A DNA stretch of 64,000 nucleotides from contig CM067532.1 of the NCBI GenBank assembly GCA_034509925.1, positions 6,883,142-6,947,141 of the forward strand, read 5' to 3'. The first letter of the stretch is position 1. Each line of letters opens with the position of its first letter. The DNA comes from Hirudinaria manillensis. Lineage: Eukaryota; Annelida; Clitellata; Hirudinida; Hirudinidae. The translations under genes and the position numbers were made by a program. Below the pieces are notes generated by a model. That model did not search any database. It had not been told where the DNA came from and saw only the letters and a list, made by a program, of their open reading frames with translations. This document shows, piece by piece, positions 36,276 to 49,700 of the stretch.

Positions 36276-37752
36276 GTAAACAAAACATAATTAGATTATA
36301 ATTAATTCCTGTTTTATGAATAATTTATTTTGATAATTTATAATTCATTATAAATGCGACAGAAAGTATTTTCACTTTAAATTCTATTTATTTCAGAAGG
36401 ATTTGAAATTAAAAAGCATAAATTTAAATTTAAAAAAGCGAATCTTTATTGAAGATATTAATTTATGTGTAAAATATTAAATTTACAAAAACAAATATTT
36501 ATTGTAAATAATAATTTATACATAAAATGTATATATTTATGAAACGAAACAAAAGAAAAAGCGTCTGCTCTGATTCCCACGTAATTCTCAGTATTATCAA
36601 CATCTTGAAATTATGACGACGGTCCTTTGATTATGATTGTGATGACGATGACGACGACGACGATGATGTTGTTGATAATGATCCTCTCAAGTCTCATTCA
36701 TCACTTTCAACATTCTGTTGGAGATCGGGAATGAAAAAATAATTTATTATTCCATGACATGAAATTGCATTCTGAGAATTTAAACGACATTTTGAGAGAC
36801 ATTTCACCGTAAAACAATCTGAAACTGGGTCACAAAACTGGGTCGCAAAGTGTTCGAGTAGCGTGTAAGGAATCGTATTTCATTGGTAGTAAGTTCAACG
36901 CTCGATCGCGCCTTCCCTTGGGACGCCATTTTGGACTCAATTTCCGATGAATTCCTGAGGAATTGAAATAAAAAATCACTGAAAATAAATTAATTTCAAC
37001 AAAAAGAAAAATCACATCAAAAAAGAAATTTTTAATCCTTCAAGAAGCGGTTGAAATGTGAAATTGAACTTTTAGACGTTGCTTTTCAGAATAATATTCC
37101 CGGAATATTTCATTTCCTTTCTATTTATATTGAAAATTGTTTCATAATTCATTTATAATAAACATGAAATATGAAATGAACTCATTCAATGTAATTCATT
37201 GTAACAAAAACAATGCAAAACAACGTAATGTAATGTAACACAATGTGATGTAATTCAACGTAATGTAATAAATTTATAGCGATTGTTGGAACATTTCATT
37301 CGGGACTAAAATACACTTTCAAAGCAGCCATCGTAAAACATCGTCGTCGTCGTCATCATCATCATCGATGTCCTCACTATCATCACCACCATCATCATCT
37401 CGCAACCGGGCTGAGATTTTGCATATCACAGAATATTAGTGGAATTTATAAATATTATAAATATAATATAATATATTATAATATAATGTATATAAAGGAA
37501 ACATATAAATATACAATATAAATATATTTATATTTACAATGTATTGTAAATATAATATATTATAATTGTATTATTAATAGTTTCTTAAAATAATCTTTCT
37601 TCTTTCCAAGTTTTGTTTCCTTTAAAAAAATAACTTCTGCTTCTTATCAGGCCTTACATTCCTTGTTCGAAACTCAATATAAAACATATTTAACGAACAT
37701 CTGAAAAATAAAATTCCGAGTCTTCCGGAAGCACCGAATGCCTTCCAGAAGA

Positions 37753-37824
37753 TCCAGTACAGGAGTTTAATCCAGTACAGGAGTTTAATCCAGTACAAGA
37801 GTTTAATCAAGTACGACAGTTGAA
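37753..37824. repeat. 18-bp minisatellite, four copies
   Basis: Unit TCCAGTACAGGAGTTTAA, first two copies perfect, third one change, fourth diverged. Confidence 0.95.
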
Positions 37825-38360
37825 TGCTTCTATCTTTGCGCTGAAATCTTCGACGTTCTCATAGCAGTTGTCTCCAATGATTGTTAAGTTCTTCATCATT
37901 TTGCAAATCAATCACTTCAATCAAACACACCTGTTCACCTCCACGTATTTGCTGCATTTCCAAAACCAAAAGGTGCCCGAAACAATGGCAAAGCATTTTC
38001 CCCTTTCGCTCCGGACCTGGAAATCATGGATTTCCATTTCTCTTGGAATTTTGGACTCCAAAGATGCGAGGGTGTTTCTGCCATTCAATTTGTTCCATGC
38101 ATTCGATTTGCTAAATCGATTCACTTCCTAACTGCAAACCATGACCAAGAGGATCGCAAGTTCAGTGGCCTCTGAGTTCAAAGTAAAACCAGGTGAATTC
38201 GGGGTTTTTTTTGTGGCAGAGAAATTTTTTTTTTCGTTTTTTTTTTTCTGACGATTGCTCAGGGAGGTTAGGTTAGGTTGTGAGGTTGCAGAGAGAAACT
38301 TGGCATAAAAATCATTGTTTCGACATCGAAACTATGACACAGAGACGATTGTGTTCAATT

Positions 38361-38460
38361 GTATCAAGTTGTATGCAATTGTATCAAGTTGTATATAATT
38401 GTACCAAGTTGTATGCAATTGTATCAAGTTGTAGATAATTGAATCAAGCTGTCTGCAATT
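38361..38460. repeat. 20-bp minisatellite, five copies, alternating variants
   Basis: Unit GTATCAAGTTGTATGCAATT; copies end alternately in GCAATT and ATAATT, so a 40-bp dimer is the higher-order unit. Confidence 0.95.
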
Positions 38461-39011
38461 GTATAACCGCATTCATTTCTCTTTAATTTAACTGGAATTA
38501 TTCAAACTTTAAGGATTAATTTTGGAAAAATGCATTTCAATGCGCGTGATAATTGGCACTCAATTTCTAGAATTTCTTCCGCTTCAGTAAAAAACCTAAG
38601 ATATTTTTGTTCATTGAAAAGTAAAATGTTTTAAAATATTTTTTGAAACTAGACGCGATGACGATAGCGATGACAGTGACGATGACGACGACGACGTCGA
38701 TGCTTATCGTTATGGTAACGATTACGATTGTGATGTCGACGATGTGATGCTACCTGAACAATTCGACCCCCCATAAACAATGGAGGAAGTCCAACCGATG
38801 TTAATGACTTTTTGCATTGTTTCCAGAAGAACTTATTGTTTATTGTTCAGACCGCACAAGAAGTGAGGACACGTGAAACGAACTGACATTACTCATCATC
38901 ATCGTCATCCTCATCATCGCCATAATCGTCATCGTCGCTATCGTCATCATCGACATTGTAATGTCAAAAAGATGGCGTCACATGACAAAGTGCCATTTCT
39001 TAGTGCATAAA

Positions 39012-39105
39012 TGTGTGTACATGGTGTGTACATGTTTGTACGTATGTGTGTACGTGATGTATACACGTGTGTAAGTCTGTGTGTGTGAGTGTGTATGTGT
39101 GACAC
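39012..39105. repeat. Degenerate GT/GTAC repeat
   Basis: Imperfect TGTGTAC and TGTG repeats ending in a TGTGTGTG run. Confidence 0.85.
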
Positions 39106-39380
39106 ATTTGTGGGTCCCCAGAATGGTTTAAACGCGAGTGAAACGCTCAGGAGTTTATAAAAGTTTTTATTACCGAAAATTATTGCCTCCATGGCAACCA
39201 GAGATTACCACCAAATGGCGTCCAGTAAGAAATGATTTTTTTTTGCCGACGGAAGAGTGTTGCGCTTTTGTTGACAAAATGCTTCGTAATCCTTTTGGAT
39301 ATCACAAAAATCAATCAAGCAAGTCGACTTTTCGACAGAAATGATGATGACGACGACGAGGTGGGGATGATGATGTATGC

Positions 39381-39389
39381 TTCTTCTTC

Positions 39390-39433
<44 letters not shown>

Positions 39434-39434
39434 T
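39381..39434. repeat. (TTC)n(TTA)n microsatellite
   Basis: Four TTC units followed by about 14 TTA units. Confidence 0.95.
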
Positions 39435-40689
39435 AGTTTCACAACATCAAATTATTTTTACTGCAGCAATTTAAAGTAATATTGAAATATTAATGAGAGA
39501 GAAAAAAACCAGATAAAATTTAATTAAATTGCGTTGAAAATTAATTTTGCCATCAAAACTAAAATATTCATTTGACGAGCTTCTTCATCTTTTTCATCAT
39601 CATCATCGTCGTCATCATCAATAACCACAATTCTAGAATTTCGGATGGATTTTGAAAGGTTTTTAAGAAAATAAAATGCAAATAATTAAGAAATTTTGAA
39701 CAATATTATTAATTTAATTATGAATTTATTTAATTATTAATTTAATTATGAAGGATTAACGGCGACCTCGAAATTAAGAATTCAAGTCCTTCCTAATGAG
39801 GAACATTTTAGAATAAAAAGATAATATTCATAATTAAAAATATAATATTTATATTTGAAGTTATAATATTTATATCTAAAATTATAATATTTATATTTAA
39901 AAATATAAATAAAAATATAAATATAAAATAAAAAAATAATATTTTTATAAAAACATATCTTCGTCTCATGTTTTCAAAAAGATTTGAAACTTCAATTCAA
40001 CAAATCGAAAATGAAACGAAATATCCCTAAAAACCCCGGCAGTAATTCTTTCAGTTCAAATTATTTTTATTCGTCTGGAAATTCACCGGGGGTGGAGTGG
40101 AGATATTTTTAAACTTGTACTAAGATACTAATTGCCTTAACAATGCATAGTCATTAATAAATGTTTATTCATGAGAACTCATTAATTATTCATTTTCAGA
40201 CTTATACCTTATTAAAACTGGTTTAGTAATATGGTTTATTTATAGAATCTCAAATTAGGTCAACCAATAAGATCTATTTAAAAGATTTTGGACTTCTGTT
40301 ATGTCTTTCTCAAGGCCTGCTTGCAATGGAAGGCAATTTAAGTCGTTTATTTCCTAATTTATTCATAATATTAAATTAAAGAATTTATTACCTTTAAATT
40401 ATTCTTTAGAATTCCATTACATATTATTATGTATATTATAATTTTAATGCACATTATAATGCATATTACATTTCACCTTAAACATTCACCACCTCTTTCT
40501 TTCACAATATTTCACAATATCGTTATGGATATTAATGTGTAAATAAATATTTAATTGTAATTTCAGAAAATTAACCAGTTATGCTATAATTATAAAGAAT
40601 TGCATTAAAATTACCACGATAATAATTGCGAAATATTGAAATTAATTGAGAACAATGATGTGAAATATTAAAATTAATCCATCACCCGA

Positions 40690-40990
40690 ATGCACGCAGC
40701 GGCAAAGCGAGGACAAATTGCTTCGAGGAAAAATTTCTTGTCTCAAGTGCAATCGAAAGCATTAATTTCCGCTCTTTTGGACGATAATGAAGAAGGCGAT
40801 TACTTCTTGAGGGTCCGCGTATGAGCACGTGACGTGCTGATGATTGACTGAAGGAGTTTATGGATGAATGACTTCACGGTTCACTGCACGGGCACCTGCA
40901 TCGGTGGGGGCGGGTAATTCCGGGTCTTTCGGCCGCGAATTTCATTAGCTGGGAAGAGCGGTGACGTCATCGTTGTCATGGAAATGATTT
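40690..40990. promoter_or_regulatory. GC-richer island with CACGTG and CRE palindrome
   Basis: A block clearly richer in G+C than the flanks. It contains GCACGTGACGTGC near 40824, a GC box-like GTGGGGGCGGG near 40905, CGGCCG, and a full CRE palindrome TGACGTCA at 40962-40969. No coding motif. It is the best promoter-like or enhancer-like block upstream of MGAT5, about 5.7 kb before its first coding exon, but the link is inference. Confidence 0.35.
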
Positions 40991-41459
40991 TGTTTGTTGT
41001 TGTTGTTGTTGCTGTTGCAAGTGGTTGTTGTTGCCGATGTTTTATTTTATTATTGTTGCTGTTATTAATCTTGTAATTTGCATTTTTTAAATAATTTTAC
41101 GGCTACCATTTTTTTTATAGCTTTTATCATTTTTATTATTTTCTAAAAAAGATTCTCTTTAAGAAATTATTTCGTAATTTTCAAAAAGATTTAAAGAGTG
41201 TTAAAGAATTTTAAGTTAATAACATGAAATTAAGACGAGTTAATATGAATTAATGTCAAATTCTCACCTCATTTTATGAAATTCAAGAAGTTCACTTTTC
41301 AGTTCTCGTTCGATATTTTAAGGTTTTATGTTTCTTCATTTAATAATTTAATTCCACTTAATTTTAGTTATTTTTTACTTAATTTAATTAATCTGATTTA
41401 ACTAGTTGTAAATAATTACATCTAAATTCCTTTAAAACGTACGGTCATCACTATCATAA

Positions 41460-41710
41460 CGACTCTGCCTGGATAACTTGGCGGAATATTTAAAATCCTT
41501 TGGTGACGTCAGCAAGGAAGAAATTAGAGCCGCGGAGGAAGACCGTTGAATCTGCGTGGAACGGCTTTGTATCAATGCGATTTATGCGCGCACCGACTCC
41601 ATTGCTAAATTGGGTTACGGTGAAGATGGCCCTGGATGACTCACCCCTTCCACTCCCCTGCCACTCCCCCCATGCATGGAATGAATTCCATGCTCCGTTG
41701 AATCGGTGGT
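41460..41710. promoter_or_regulatory. GC-richer island with CRE palindrome
   Basis: TGACGTCA at 41504-41511 in a block of raised G+C; open in short frames on both strands (41490-41747) without known motif. Regulatory role inferred from composition only. Confidence 0.25.
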
Positions 41711-41867
41711 GAATTGTATGTATGAATAAATGAACGAATGAATGCATCTATGAGTGCCTGGAGAAATTGTAAAGAAATGAATTCATAAATGAATTGATTC
41801 TTTACTGGTAACCATCGACATAATGGATCATCGTTTCGCTAAATTTCCTGTCGACAGCCCAGCACAC

Positions 41868-41886
41868 ACGTCATCATCATCATCAT

Positions 41887-41917
<31 letters not shown>

Positions 41918-41954
41918 TTCTTCTTCTTCTTCACCACCACCACCACCACCATCA
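41868..41954. repeat. Compound (CAT)(TTC)(CAC) microsatellite
   Basis: CAT units, about 18 TTC-type units, then CAC units. Confidence 0.95.
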
Positions 41955-42547
41955 TCTCATTCATCATCACCAAGATCTCAATCACAGGCCTCTTAAACGC
42001 AATCATCATCAATCACTTTCAAGTGTAATTGTAAACATTACGAAACTATAAAAGGAAAGCCTTCCTTGACGTTTAGGATTGGATAATGATAAAGAATATT
42101 TTTTTTTACAAATCTGAACAAGTAATTGGATCAAATATCAGAAATTAAATTGTCATTCAATACAATCTTCGCCTTAACCACGGCACTCTCAATTCCTTCA
42201 TTATCGCTCACCTCCGTTTCATTTTCCATCCGGATGAGGCTTCCATTCCATGGAAATTTCCTTCCATTTTGTTTTTTTGACTGGAAAGATTTTAAAAGAG
42301 GAATTGTATTTTTTTCTTGAAATTTCGCGATCGTCATCATCGTCGTCGTCATCATCATGAAATTGTTCCGTCCTTCATCATCCATCGTCACTTTCATTCA
42401 CCCAAATGTTTTTTTCATTCTCTCTTTCATTAATTTGTTTGTCTGTCAATTCATGCAACCTCTTAATTAATTCTAATGGATTTTTAGAGTAAAGGTCTGT
42501 AGAAATTGGAAAAACCTAAACGATTTTTTAAGTCGAAGTTTATTATA

Positions 42548-42776
<229 letters not shown>

Positions 42777-42872
42777 CATGACGACATTATATCTGTAGCA
42801 TTGATATTAACTTAGATCTGCATAGCATTAAATCGTTGACTCCTGAAAGCATTGATCTCCAAACGTCATCCG

Positions 42873-42880
42873 TGACGTCA
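42873..42880. promoter_or_regulatory. CRE palindrome
   Basis: TGACGTCA in a moderately GC-rich patch; other full copies in the window are at 21546, 36170, 40962, 41504 and 60866. Confidence 0.3.
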
Positions 42881-43522
42881 TCGTTCATCTGGAAATGGAA
42901 TTTTTGTGGCATTTTCCATGGAATTTATGCGGCGTTGCAAGTGAACGACGTTGTCATGGAGACGAGACTTCAATCACGTGACTCTTGAAAAGCCCTGACG
43001 GCCCAAGATGGAGCTGCTCGGATGCCCGGACGATGATTATGATGACGATGATTATGTTGACGATGATGATGACGATAGTGATGACGATTGCTATTATCAC
43101 AATGCTGCTATTGTCGCTGTTGTGTATCCTTTTGTTTATCGCCGGAATGCTTATAATTAATATTTTCAACAATTATTTATTGTTGTTTTTTATTTGGTGC
43201 TCGATTAAGTAACCTTAACGTTTTGATTGATGATTATTTTAAATCGTTTTAAATTTTTCATTTATTAACTCTCATATCAATCCCATCAGGTCACGATTGG
43301 TACTTTCAATCAGCAGGAATCTCTGATAGGAAACAAAAACAAAAAAAAACGATTTCTACAGAAAAAAGAGTATAATAATTTAAATTACTAATATTACTAA
43401 TCATTTCCGGGAATTATTCATCATTTTAATTATCAGACACGATAAATGGATTAACTTTTTAAATTCGTGTGATTTTAATCAGTCTCTGACAGAGTCTGGT
43501 TGAGACGAAGGGAAACCACGGA

Positions 43523-43605
43523 CAGGTGAGCATCCTTTACACCTGTAATGCGTACGTTGTACCTGCTATACACATACGACACCTGTATTACATACGTTAC
43601 ACCTG
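43523..43605. promoter_or_regulatory. Cluster of four CACCTG E2-boxes
   Basis: CAGGTG at 43523-43528 and CACCTG at 43540, 43580 and 43600, two of them in the longer word TTACACCTGT. This is the core recognised by Snail/ZEB and some bHLH proteins. The words TACGTT and GTACGT recur between them, so part of the pattern may come from local duplication. Confidence 0.3.
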
Positions 43606-44014
43606 TGCAAATTGCCGGCTTCCTATACTTCAGATGGCTCGTTAACTTGACGTATGATATTTCCTTTTTTTTAATTATTTCTTCAAAAATCCTTATAATT
43701 AGTGGAGTAGAACTTTATAATTTGTTGTAATTATGATTATAATATTATTTTTCCACTGGACCATAGTCTTCAATCATCTTGCACTTACCAATCGTATTCA
43801 TCATATTCGTCATCGACATCATCATCTTCATCGTTATCATCATCATCATCATCGCCATGGACAGCATTATCACCTCATGATGTAAAGAGGTTGTCATCTT
43901 TGTCAGGTGAGCAACTCATTAAACATGCAGAGGTCATTCGGTACCGCATTACACGACACCCCGGCATTTTGAGACTCCTTTGAATCTTAATTAGTCCTTT
44001 GGAACCTCTCGGGG

Positions 44015-44033
44015 TTCAAGGTACGACCTTGAA
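44015..44033. promoter_or_regulatory. 19-bp palindrome of nuclear-receptor-like half-sites
   Basis: TTCAAGGTACGACCTTGAA: two 8-base arms in perfect inverted symmetry about ACG. TCAAGGT is the extended half-site of ERR/SF-1-type nuclear receptors. Whether it binds such a receptor is untested. Confidence 0.3.
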
Positions 44034-44060
44034 TGTTTAACAGGTTGATGACCCAACCCT

Positions 44061-44091
44061 TAATAATAATAATGATAATAATAATAATAAT

Positions 44092-44153
<62 letters not shown>
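44061..44153. repeat. (AAT)n microsatellite
   Basis: About 30 AAT units with one GAT and one ATT interruption. Confidence 0.95.
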
Positions 44154-44155
<2 letters not shown>

Positions 44156-44586
44156 CCATGCAATTTATTAAGTTAAATTTTATTTTAATATCCTTATCTA
44201 ATTTCCTTCCGGGCAGCCTTTGGGCATCGTCAGAGATTTTTGAAAACCTGAATTTACGTCGATTTGTTGTTAATTTCCAGCAAACGTTGATGAAGAAATA
44301 AATAGAATTGATTTAAGAAATTGGAGATGAAAATAAATCTTTAATGAATTATTCTCGGATTTGTTTAATTGAGTAATTATTGAGGTTAAATTCGATGATT
44401 ATTTACCAAATAAAAGTGAAACTGAATAAAATTTGATGAAATTGACTAAAACGTCCAACACAATGGAAGCCATGTTTGATTGATGGCCTCGTCCTGCGCG
44501 AACAGCCCGTAATTCGATTACAAAAGAAAAGAAAGGCATAAGTGGAACGTTCCGATGTAATAATAATAACAATAATAATAATAATG

Positions 44587-44617
<31 letters not shown>

Positions 44618-45425
44618 CAACAATAATAATAATAATGATAATAATAATAATAATAATAATAATACCAACAACAACAATAATAATAATAATAATAATGATA
44701 ATAATAACTAGTTATTATTAATTTATTATAATTAATTATAATTATTGTTATCAGGTAACTTATAATATATTAATAAATATCAGGTGACATATATTAATAA
44801 ATATTACTCCCCACAGTCACTTCTGGAAGTTAACAAGTTATTTGTTAATAAATTGTGAAATTAAAAGATATATATTTCATCTGTGCCTCAGACATTGTTG
44901 AATTAATATTTTTTAAGTTATTTTTAAAAATCATTTACAAAGGTATAATGCAGTCGATCGATATTCTTAAGATCGTAATTAGCCTGTTTCTCACTAATCT
45001 TACAAATGAAAATCTTTCGTTGGTAGAAAAACATGCCTATAATTTAAATTATTCACATTTTTTCATTAATTTCGTATAATAAACAATTTCAAAGAAATCT
45101 CCTTTCTGCTTCCTTCTCTTGATCAGTTAAAGACCTTACAGAATGTAAACAAATACCAGATAAACAAAACGAACATAAATTTTAATAAATTACGCAAATG
45201 TTCAGAAAAGATATTCATTCCCTCAATTCGTTAGAGTTGCCGTGGGTCATCATTTAGCAGCCATTTCATGTCAAAGCGATTAAAAAATAATTTTCAGTTA
45301 AAACCTTGCAAAATGAAAACGAATAAATTTATTAGCATTAAAAATACCATATAAATATATATGCAGTGATAGTACTACAAATTCTATTATTATGGAGTCT
45401 CTTTAACATAATATATTACATATAA
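44154..45425. other. AT-rich stretch, no gene seen
   Basis: Apart from the compound microsatellite, only A/T-rich sequence; a 74-codon plus frame at 44855-45079 has no motif or splice context. Confidence 0.4.
44558..44708. repeat. Compound (AAT)(AAC)(GAT) microsatellite
   Basis: AAT runs separated by AAC and GAT units; poly-Leu/Ser minus frame is an artefact. Confidence 0.95.
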
Positions 45426-45466
<41 letters not shown>

Positions 45467-45482
45467 TAATAATAATAATATA
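45426..45482. repeat. (AAT)n microsatellite
   Basis: About 19 AAT units with one GAT, directly before the LINE fragment. Confidence 0.95.
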
Positions 45483-45489
45483 AGAGGTT

Positions 45490-46125
45490 AAATGCAAATT
45501 CCTAAGAGTACGGACGGATGAACGCCTAAATTGGTCTGAAAACACATTAATTACGTCAGCTGTAAAATTAACAAAAACAACGAAGTATTATCGCCTATAC
45601 TTTGCTACTTCGACACTGAAAACGCCCTCAGTTTTCTTTGATCATTCATATTTGTTTATTTCTTATCGTAATGTGATATGGCCATCCACTTATTTATCAC
45701 TTTTAAAATTACTTCATATTTTTCAAAAGCAATCCATACGTACTCTATTACGTCTTCCTTACCACCTTAGAGCTAACACCCAACTCTCATTTATGTAAAT
45801 AGTAACAACGTGTTACATCAGCAAACTCAATTATCCTTATCAAATTGTCATTTTTACGTATAAATTTTATGATAACATTCTTCCACCAACATTTAGAAAT
45901 TACTTTATCTGTTCATCCCAAGTTCATGATAATTACATCTCCGTTTCAGAAATAAACTTCAAAACAGACTCACATTGCACTCAAGTTGATTTCTTTGAAA
46001 GGCTTAGGACCAGTGCATCTATTTCTCTATTCCTCAATTTACTTGACAATAACATGTTACAAAATAATTCATTGAGTTTGGAAAGGACAGTACACGAGCG
46101 CCTAAGAACATTATTTATATTTTAA
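45490..46125 (+). pseudogene. Non-LTR retrotransposon (LINE) fragment, C-terminal end of the RT protein, broken
   Basis: Two plus-strand frames carry the region that follows the reverse transcriptase domain in Jockey/CR1/RTE-like LINEs. The first (about 45490-45796) reads FLRVRTDERLNWSENT, then the Y-x-N-x-I-W box (SYRNVIWPSTYLS) and the FQKQSIRTLLRLP box, ending at a TAA. The second (about 45844-46124) gives the following FTYKFYDNILPPTF block and the terminal part near ERTVHERLRTLFIF. At least one stop or frameshift separates them, and the upstream RT and endonuclease parts are absent, so this is a 5'-truncated, dead copy. The exact clade cannot be set by eye. It lies about 0.6 kb upstream of the first MGAT5 coding exon. 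Confidence 0.8.
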
Positions 46126-46682
46126 GGTAATTATACCTTTTGTCTTTTTGTAAAGATTTTCCAGGTATAACATGGACTGATTAAACTTTTAATCAATGTC
46201 AGCAGTCAGTTACACTAACCTAAGATTAACTAATAAACTAACTAAGCTGGTATTAGAGGAGGTTTCTTACGAATAAAACCTAAACTATAAACATATGGCT
46301 AAAATGTTCTGCTTATAATTATTAGTTCATTAACCAACTTAACTGAGAACAACAACAACAACAATCCTGTGCGCTGTTGTCGATTGGGCGAAAAACAGGC
46401 GAGCAACTGGCTGTGGCAGATGAAGAATCGAATAGTTGGATGAAATCAGCCTCCGAAGTGACGGATTATCGTTAGGAGTTATGCGTTAACATTAGGAGAA
46501 AACGTTTAGTATTTTCTAGGAGGGACACACCCGTCTCTGCAGGTTTTGTTTACCTGAGTTTCTAGGTGCCCCAGAATTGGAACATCATGAAAGACTTCCA
46601 TCGTAAAGTAGATGACCTGGAGTTTAACTTTTTAATTATCAAAGCAGATTGGATTTTCAAGATTCTTTTTTTTTTATTACAG
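46126..46682 (+). other. Region upstream of MGAT5 coding exon 1
   Basis: Ends in an exceptional polypyrimidine tract and acceptor (TTTTTTTTTATTACAG, 46667-46682), so at least one untranslated exon lies upstream. A moderately GC-rich block at about 46365-46560 is the nearest candidate, but I cannot define its ends. Confidence 0.4.
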
Positions 46683-46703
46683 CGGAACGACTCAGAAAAT
46701 ATT

Positions 46704-49700
46704 ATGCAACATCTACATCGTGTTTTGAAGAAATCAAGTCTAACTCAGAAATTAAAGTATTTGATTATATTTTCGCTGTGCGTGTGGATTTTGGTAGCCT
46801 GTAATTTCTTCATCAGCGCCCAATCAAAGCACAAATCACAGCTTTTGGATCCAGCTCAGGTGACATTGGATATAAACATGAACATTGAAGTTTTATATTT
46901 TAAGTCTACTTTAAATTTGGTGGAAGTTAATGTTTGAAGTGTCAGCAAATAAATATTTTTTAATCAGGGTCTTCTGCTTGAAAAACAAAATGCTGCAATG
47001 TTATCTGAAAAACTCAAGAATTCAGTGTTTATCAATGTCAAAGGTTCATAAGTTATTGAAAAAATTGTTTTATTCTCTAAAATTCAAATCAAAGCATTTC
47101 AAATCCGTTTATTCTAAATTCACTTTTAAGAATGGATAAACGTCTCGAGAAGTTTGCAAGACATCTGGTCTCGTCTGCTCGAAATGGAAAATAAGATAGA
47201 AACAATCCAATCGATGTTGAATGCAAGAGCACCAACCACTGCTGTTGCGGGTGTTTCCACCCAAATCTACACCAATAACGACCACTTGTGCCAACTAACA
47301 GTGGACGACAACCTGGAATTTCCAGCCTGCATGGAGAAAACCAAGGTCGGTCGCTTGGTGATTTGTTGCTCTGAAATGCCTGTCCAGCAATTAGATGCAA
47401 TTACCTGGATTGCTGTTGGGGATGGTGAATCATTGATTTGTCAGTTGTGGTTCCAACTCATAATTCTGTTTGGGCCTCAACATTTTGTATTGTATTTGTG
47501 CAATGTTTTGTAAACATTTCAAATGTTTCATCTGAGAAAATGCTATTTTTTCTTTTTTTTTCATAGAATATTTGAGATAATTTGTTTTAATTGTTTCAAA
47601 GAGGTTTATAAATTGAAATTCCAATTACTTCCTCTTCTTGAGTTTCATTATTAGTTACTTGAACATCAACTTTTAAACTTCTGGATTTTCCATTAGCTAA
47701 ATAACTCCAGTAGTTATGTCACAAACAAAGATCAGATGTATTAAGTCATACATGCATTAAGTCATTATGCATTTTATCAATTTTAAAACATTTGGATTTT
47801 CCAATAGCAAAATAATTCCAGTAGTTATGTTATAATTAAAATGGTTAAGTGATTAAATCATCATACATATTATCTACTCATCTTTAACAGTGGATGGAGA
47901 ATTTCTGGGGTTCAGATCCATGCTACAAGGAGCACGGAGTCGATGGAAGTCTGTGCAGCATCAGGCACTACCTGAGTGAAGTGGGTTCTTGAAATTTAAA
48001 ATCATCTGTGTTCAACTTGATGTTTGTTTGAAAGCCATTTTATACTTCATATATATTTATATTTATATTATTTATATTTATTTATAAGTACTTTTTATAT
48101 TTTATACCTATAAAACATTCACAAATCCACAATATCTGTTGCAGATTATGATCTCGTAATGTACTCCATAACCCTGTGATTTAAATTGATTGTGTTATGA
48201 AATTTTATCAGTAATTATGTGATAATTATTTGTTAAATACAACAAAGACATGCAAACTGAGTGTAACTCCTGAATCATTAGGACCATTTTTGATAAAATA
48301 GTGATTTGTTGATTTATTTTGAGTGTGAGTTTTTACGATGATAGCAGTAGGTTGTTATGATAATGATGATGACACATGAAGATTTGATGAAACTGACGTC
48401 TGACTTACGGTGTGTAATGAGAATATTGCTTGAGGAATGTTTGTTAGTGAGTGAAGGCTTTTATATTTAATAACATTTAATAATATTTTATGATATTTAA
48501 TAAAATTTATTAATATTTTATGATATTTAATAGTAATTAAAGTTTATTTTTGGATGCTGAGAACCTAATTTCATTTTAATCACTTAAAAACCACTTGTTG
48601 ATGCACTACAAACACATATTTCTTGTTTGTTATCAGCAGAACCCTTGAACTTTTGGTTGATAATGTACTCCAGATTTGTTTGATTTAAGCTTTAATGGAT
48701 TATTAAGCAGGAAATTTTATGGCTTATTTTGAATTGCTAAAATATTTAAATGAAGTATGAGATAATGACAAGTCATTTTATTTCTTTCACTACATTTGTT
48801 GGTGTTGCTAAACTTGTTATTGTTGTTGTTGTTGTAATTGTCATTGTTGTGATGTTTGATATCGTTGTTTGCTGTTGCTATATTTGTTGCCATTGTTTCC
48901 AGGTCGAGAATTGGTGTCCTCCTCTTCATCCAAACCTGACCAGTGGATTGTCATTAAAAAAACCATTCTTCTCTCCGGTGGTACAGGTGAGTCTAGCAAC
49001 ACCTGGTTCATTTGTGAGATTCTCAGAGGGCCTGTGGTTTTCAGTGTTCTTAATGAATTTGCTTTGTCCAGAATCTCGAAAATTTTTGTTTGGTAATGCT
49101 ACAATTGTTTGCAGAGAAATTTATTCTATAGAAACTCTCATTCATATTTTCAATTTTATCAGTCCAATTTAAGAATTTGAAATGGTAATTATCTCCCATG
49201 AATGCCTAAAGGATTGGAAAATGAATGAACGAATTAAACTTTAGATTTAAATAATCAGTTAATTAATTAATTCAAAAATGGCCGACCAGGCCTCTTGGAA
49301 CAAGAACCTGTCGAGTCTGATGGAGATCATGATGGAACCTCCGTCGAGAAATAACTACGAGTGGATACTCAACCGAATCGTCCGACTCTGGCACCTTTGG
49401 GTGGCTGCGGTCAAAGACATCGAGAAGGAAGAACAGAGGCCAAGAACTCAGAAGAAGGTGGGTCTTAGTCATTGGTCTACAATGTTGTTACATTTGTTGG
49501 TAAAATTACAACATAACTTCTGAACGTAACTTCTGAACATAACTTCTGAACATAACTTCTGAATGTAACTTTTGCAAATTAACTTCTGTAACATAACTTC
49601 TATAAAATTCTCCTTCTGCTTTATTAAGATAATTCTTCTTTCTGATTCTTTCTTCGTGAAATTCTTTTGAATTTACTTCCCCTTTTTTTATGACAATGGA

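Larger units (their letters stand above)
36276..40680. other. Intergenic/intronic stretch, no firm gene
   Basis: A/T-rich with many GAT/CAT trinucleotide patches (36620-36680, 37340-37405, 38655-38750, 38895-38955, 39340-39375, 39585-39620). A block at 36826-36960 contains GCCATTTTGG (a YY1-like word) and is richer in G+C. Short open frames on both strands over 37868-38131 have no motif. Two minisatellites are listed separately. Confidence 0.4.

Noticed and set aside
37340-37405. Regularly spaced CAT/CGT repeats considered as a CRISPR-like array
   Set aside because: Simple trinucleotide repeats in a eukaryotic genome, no spacers or repeat-spacer order.
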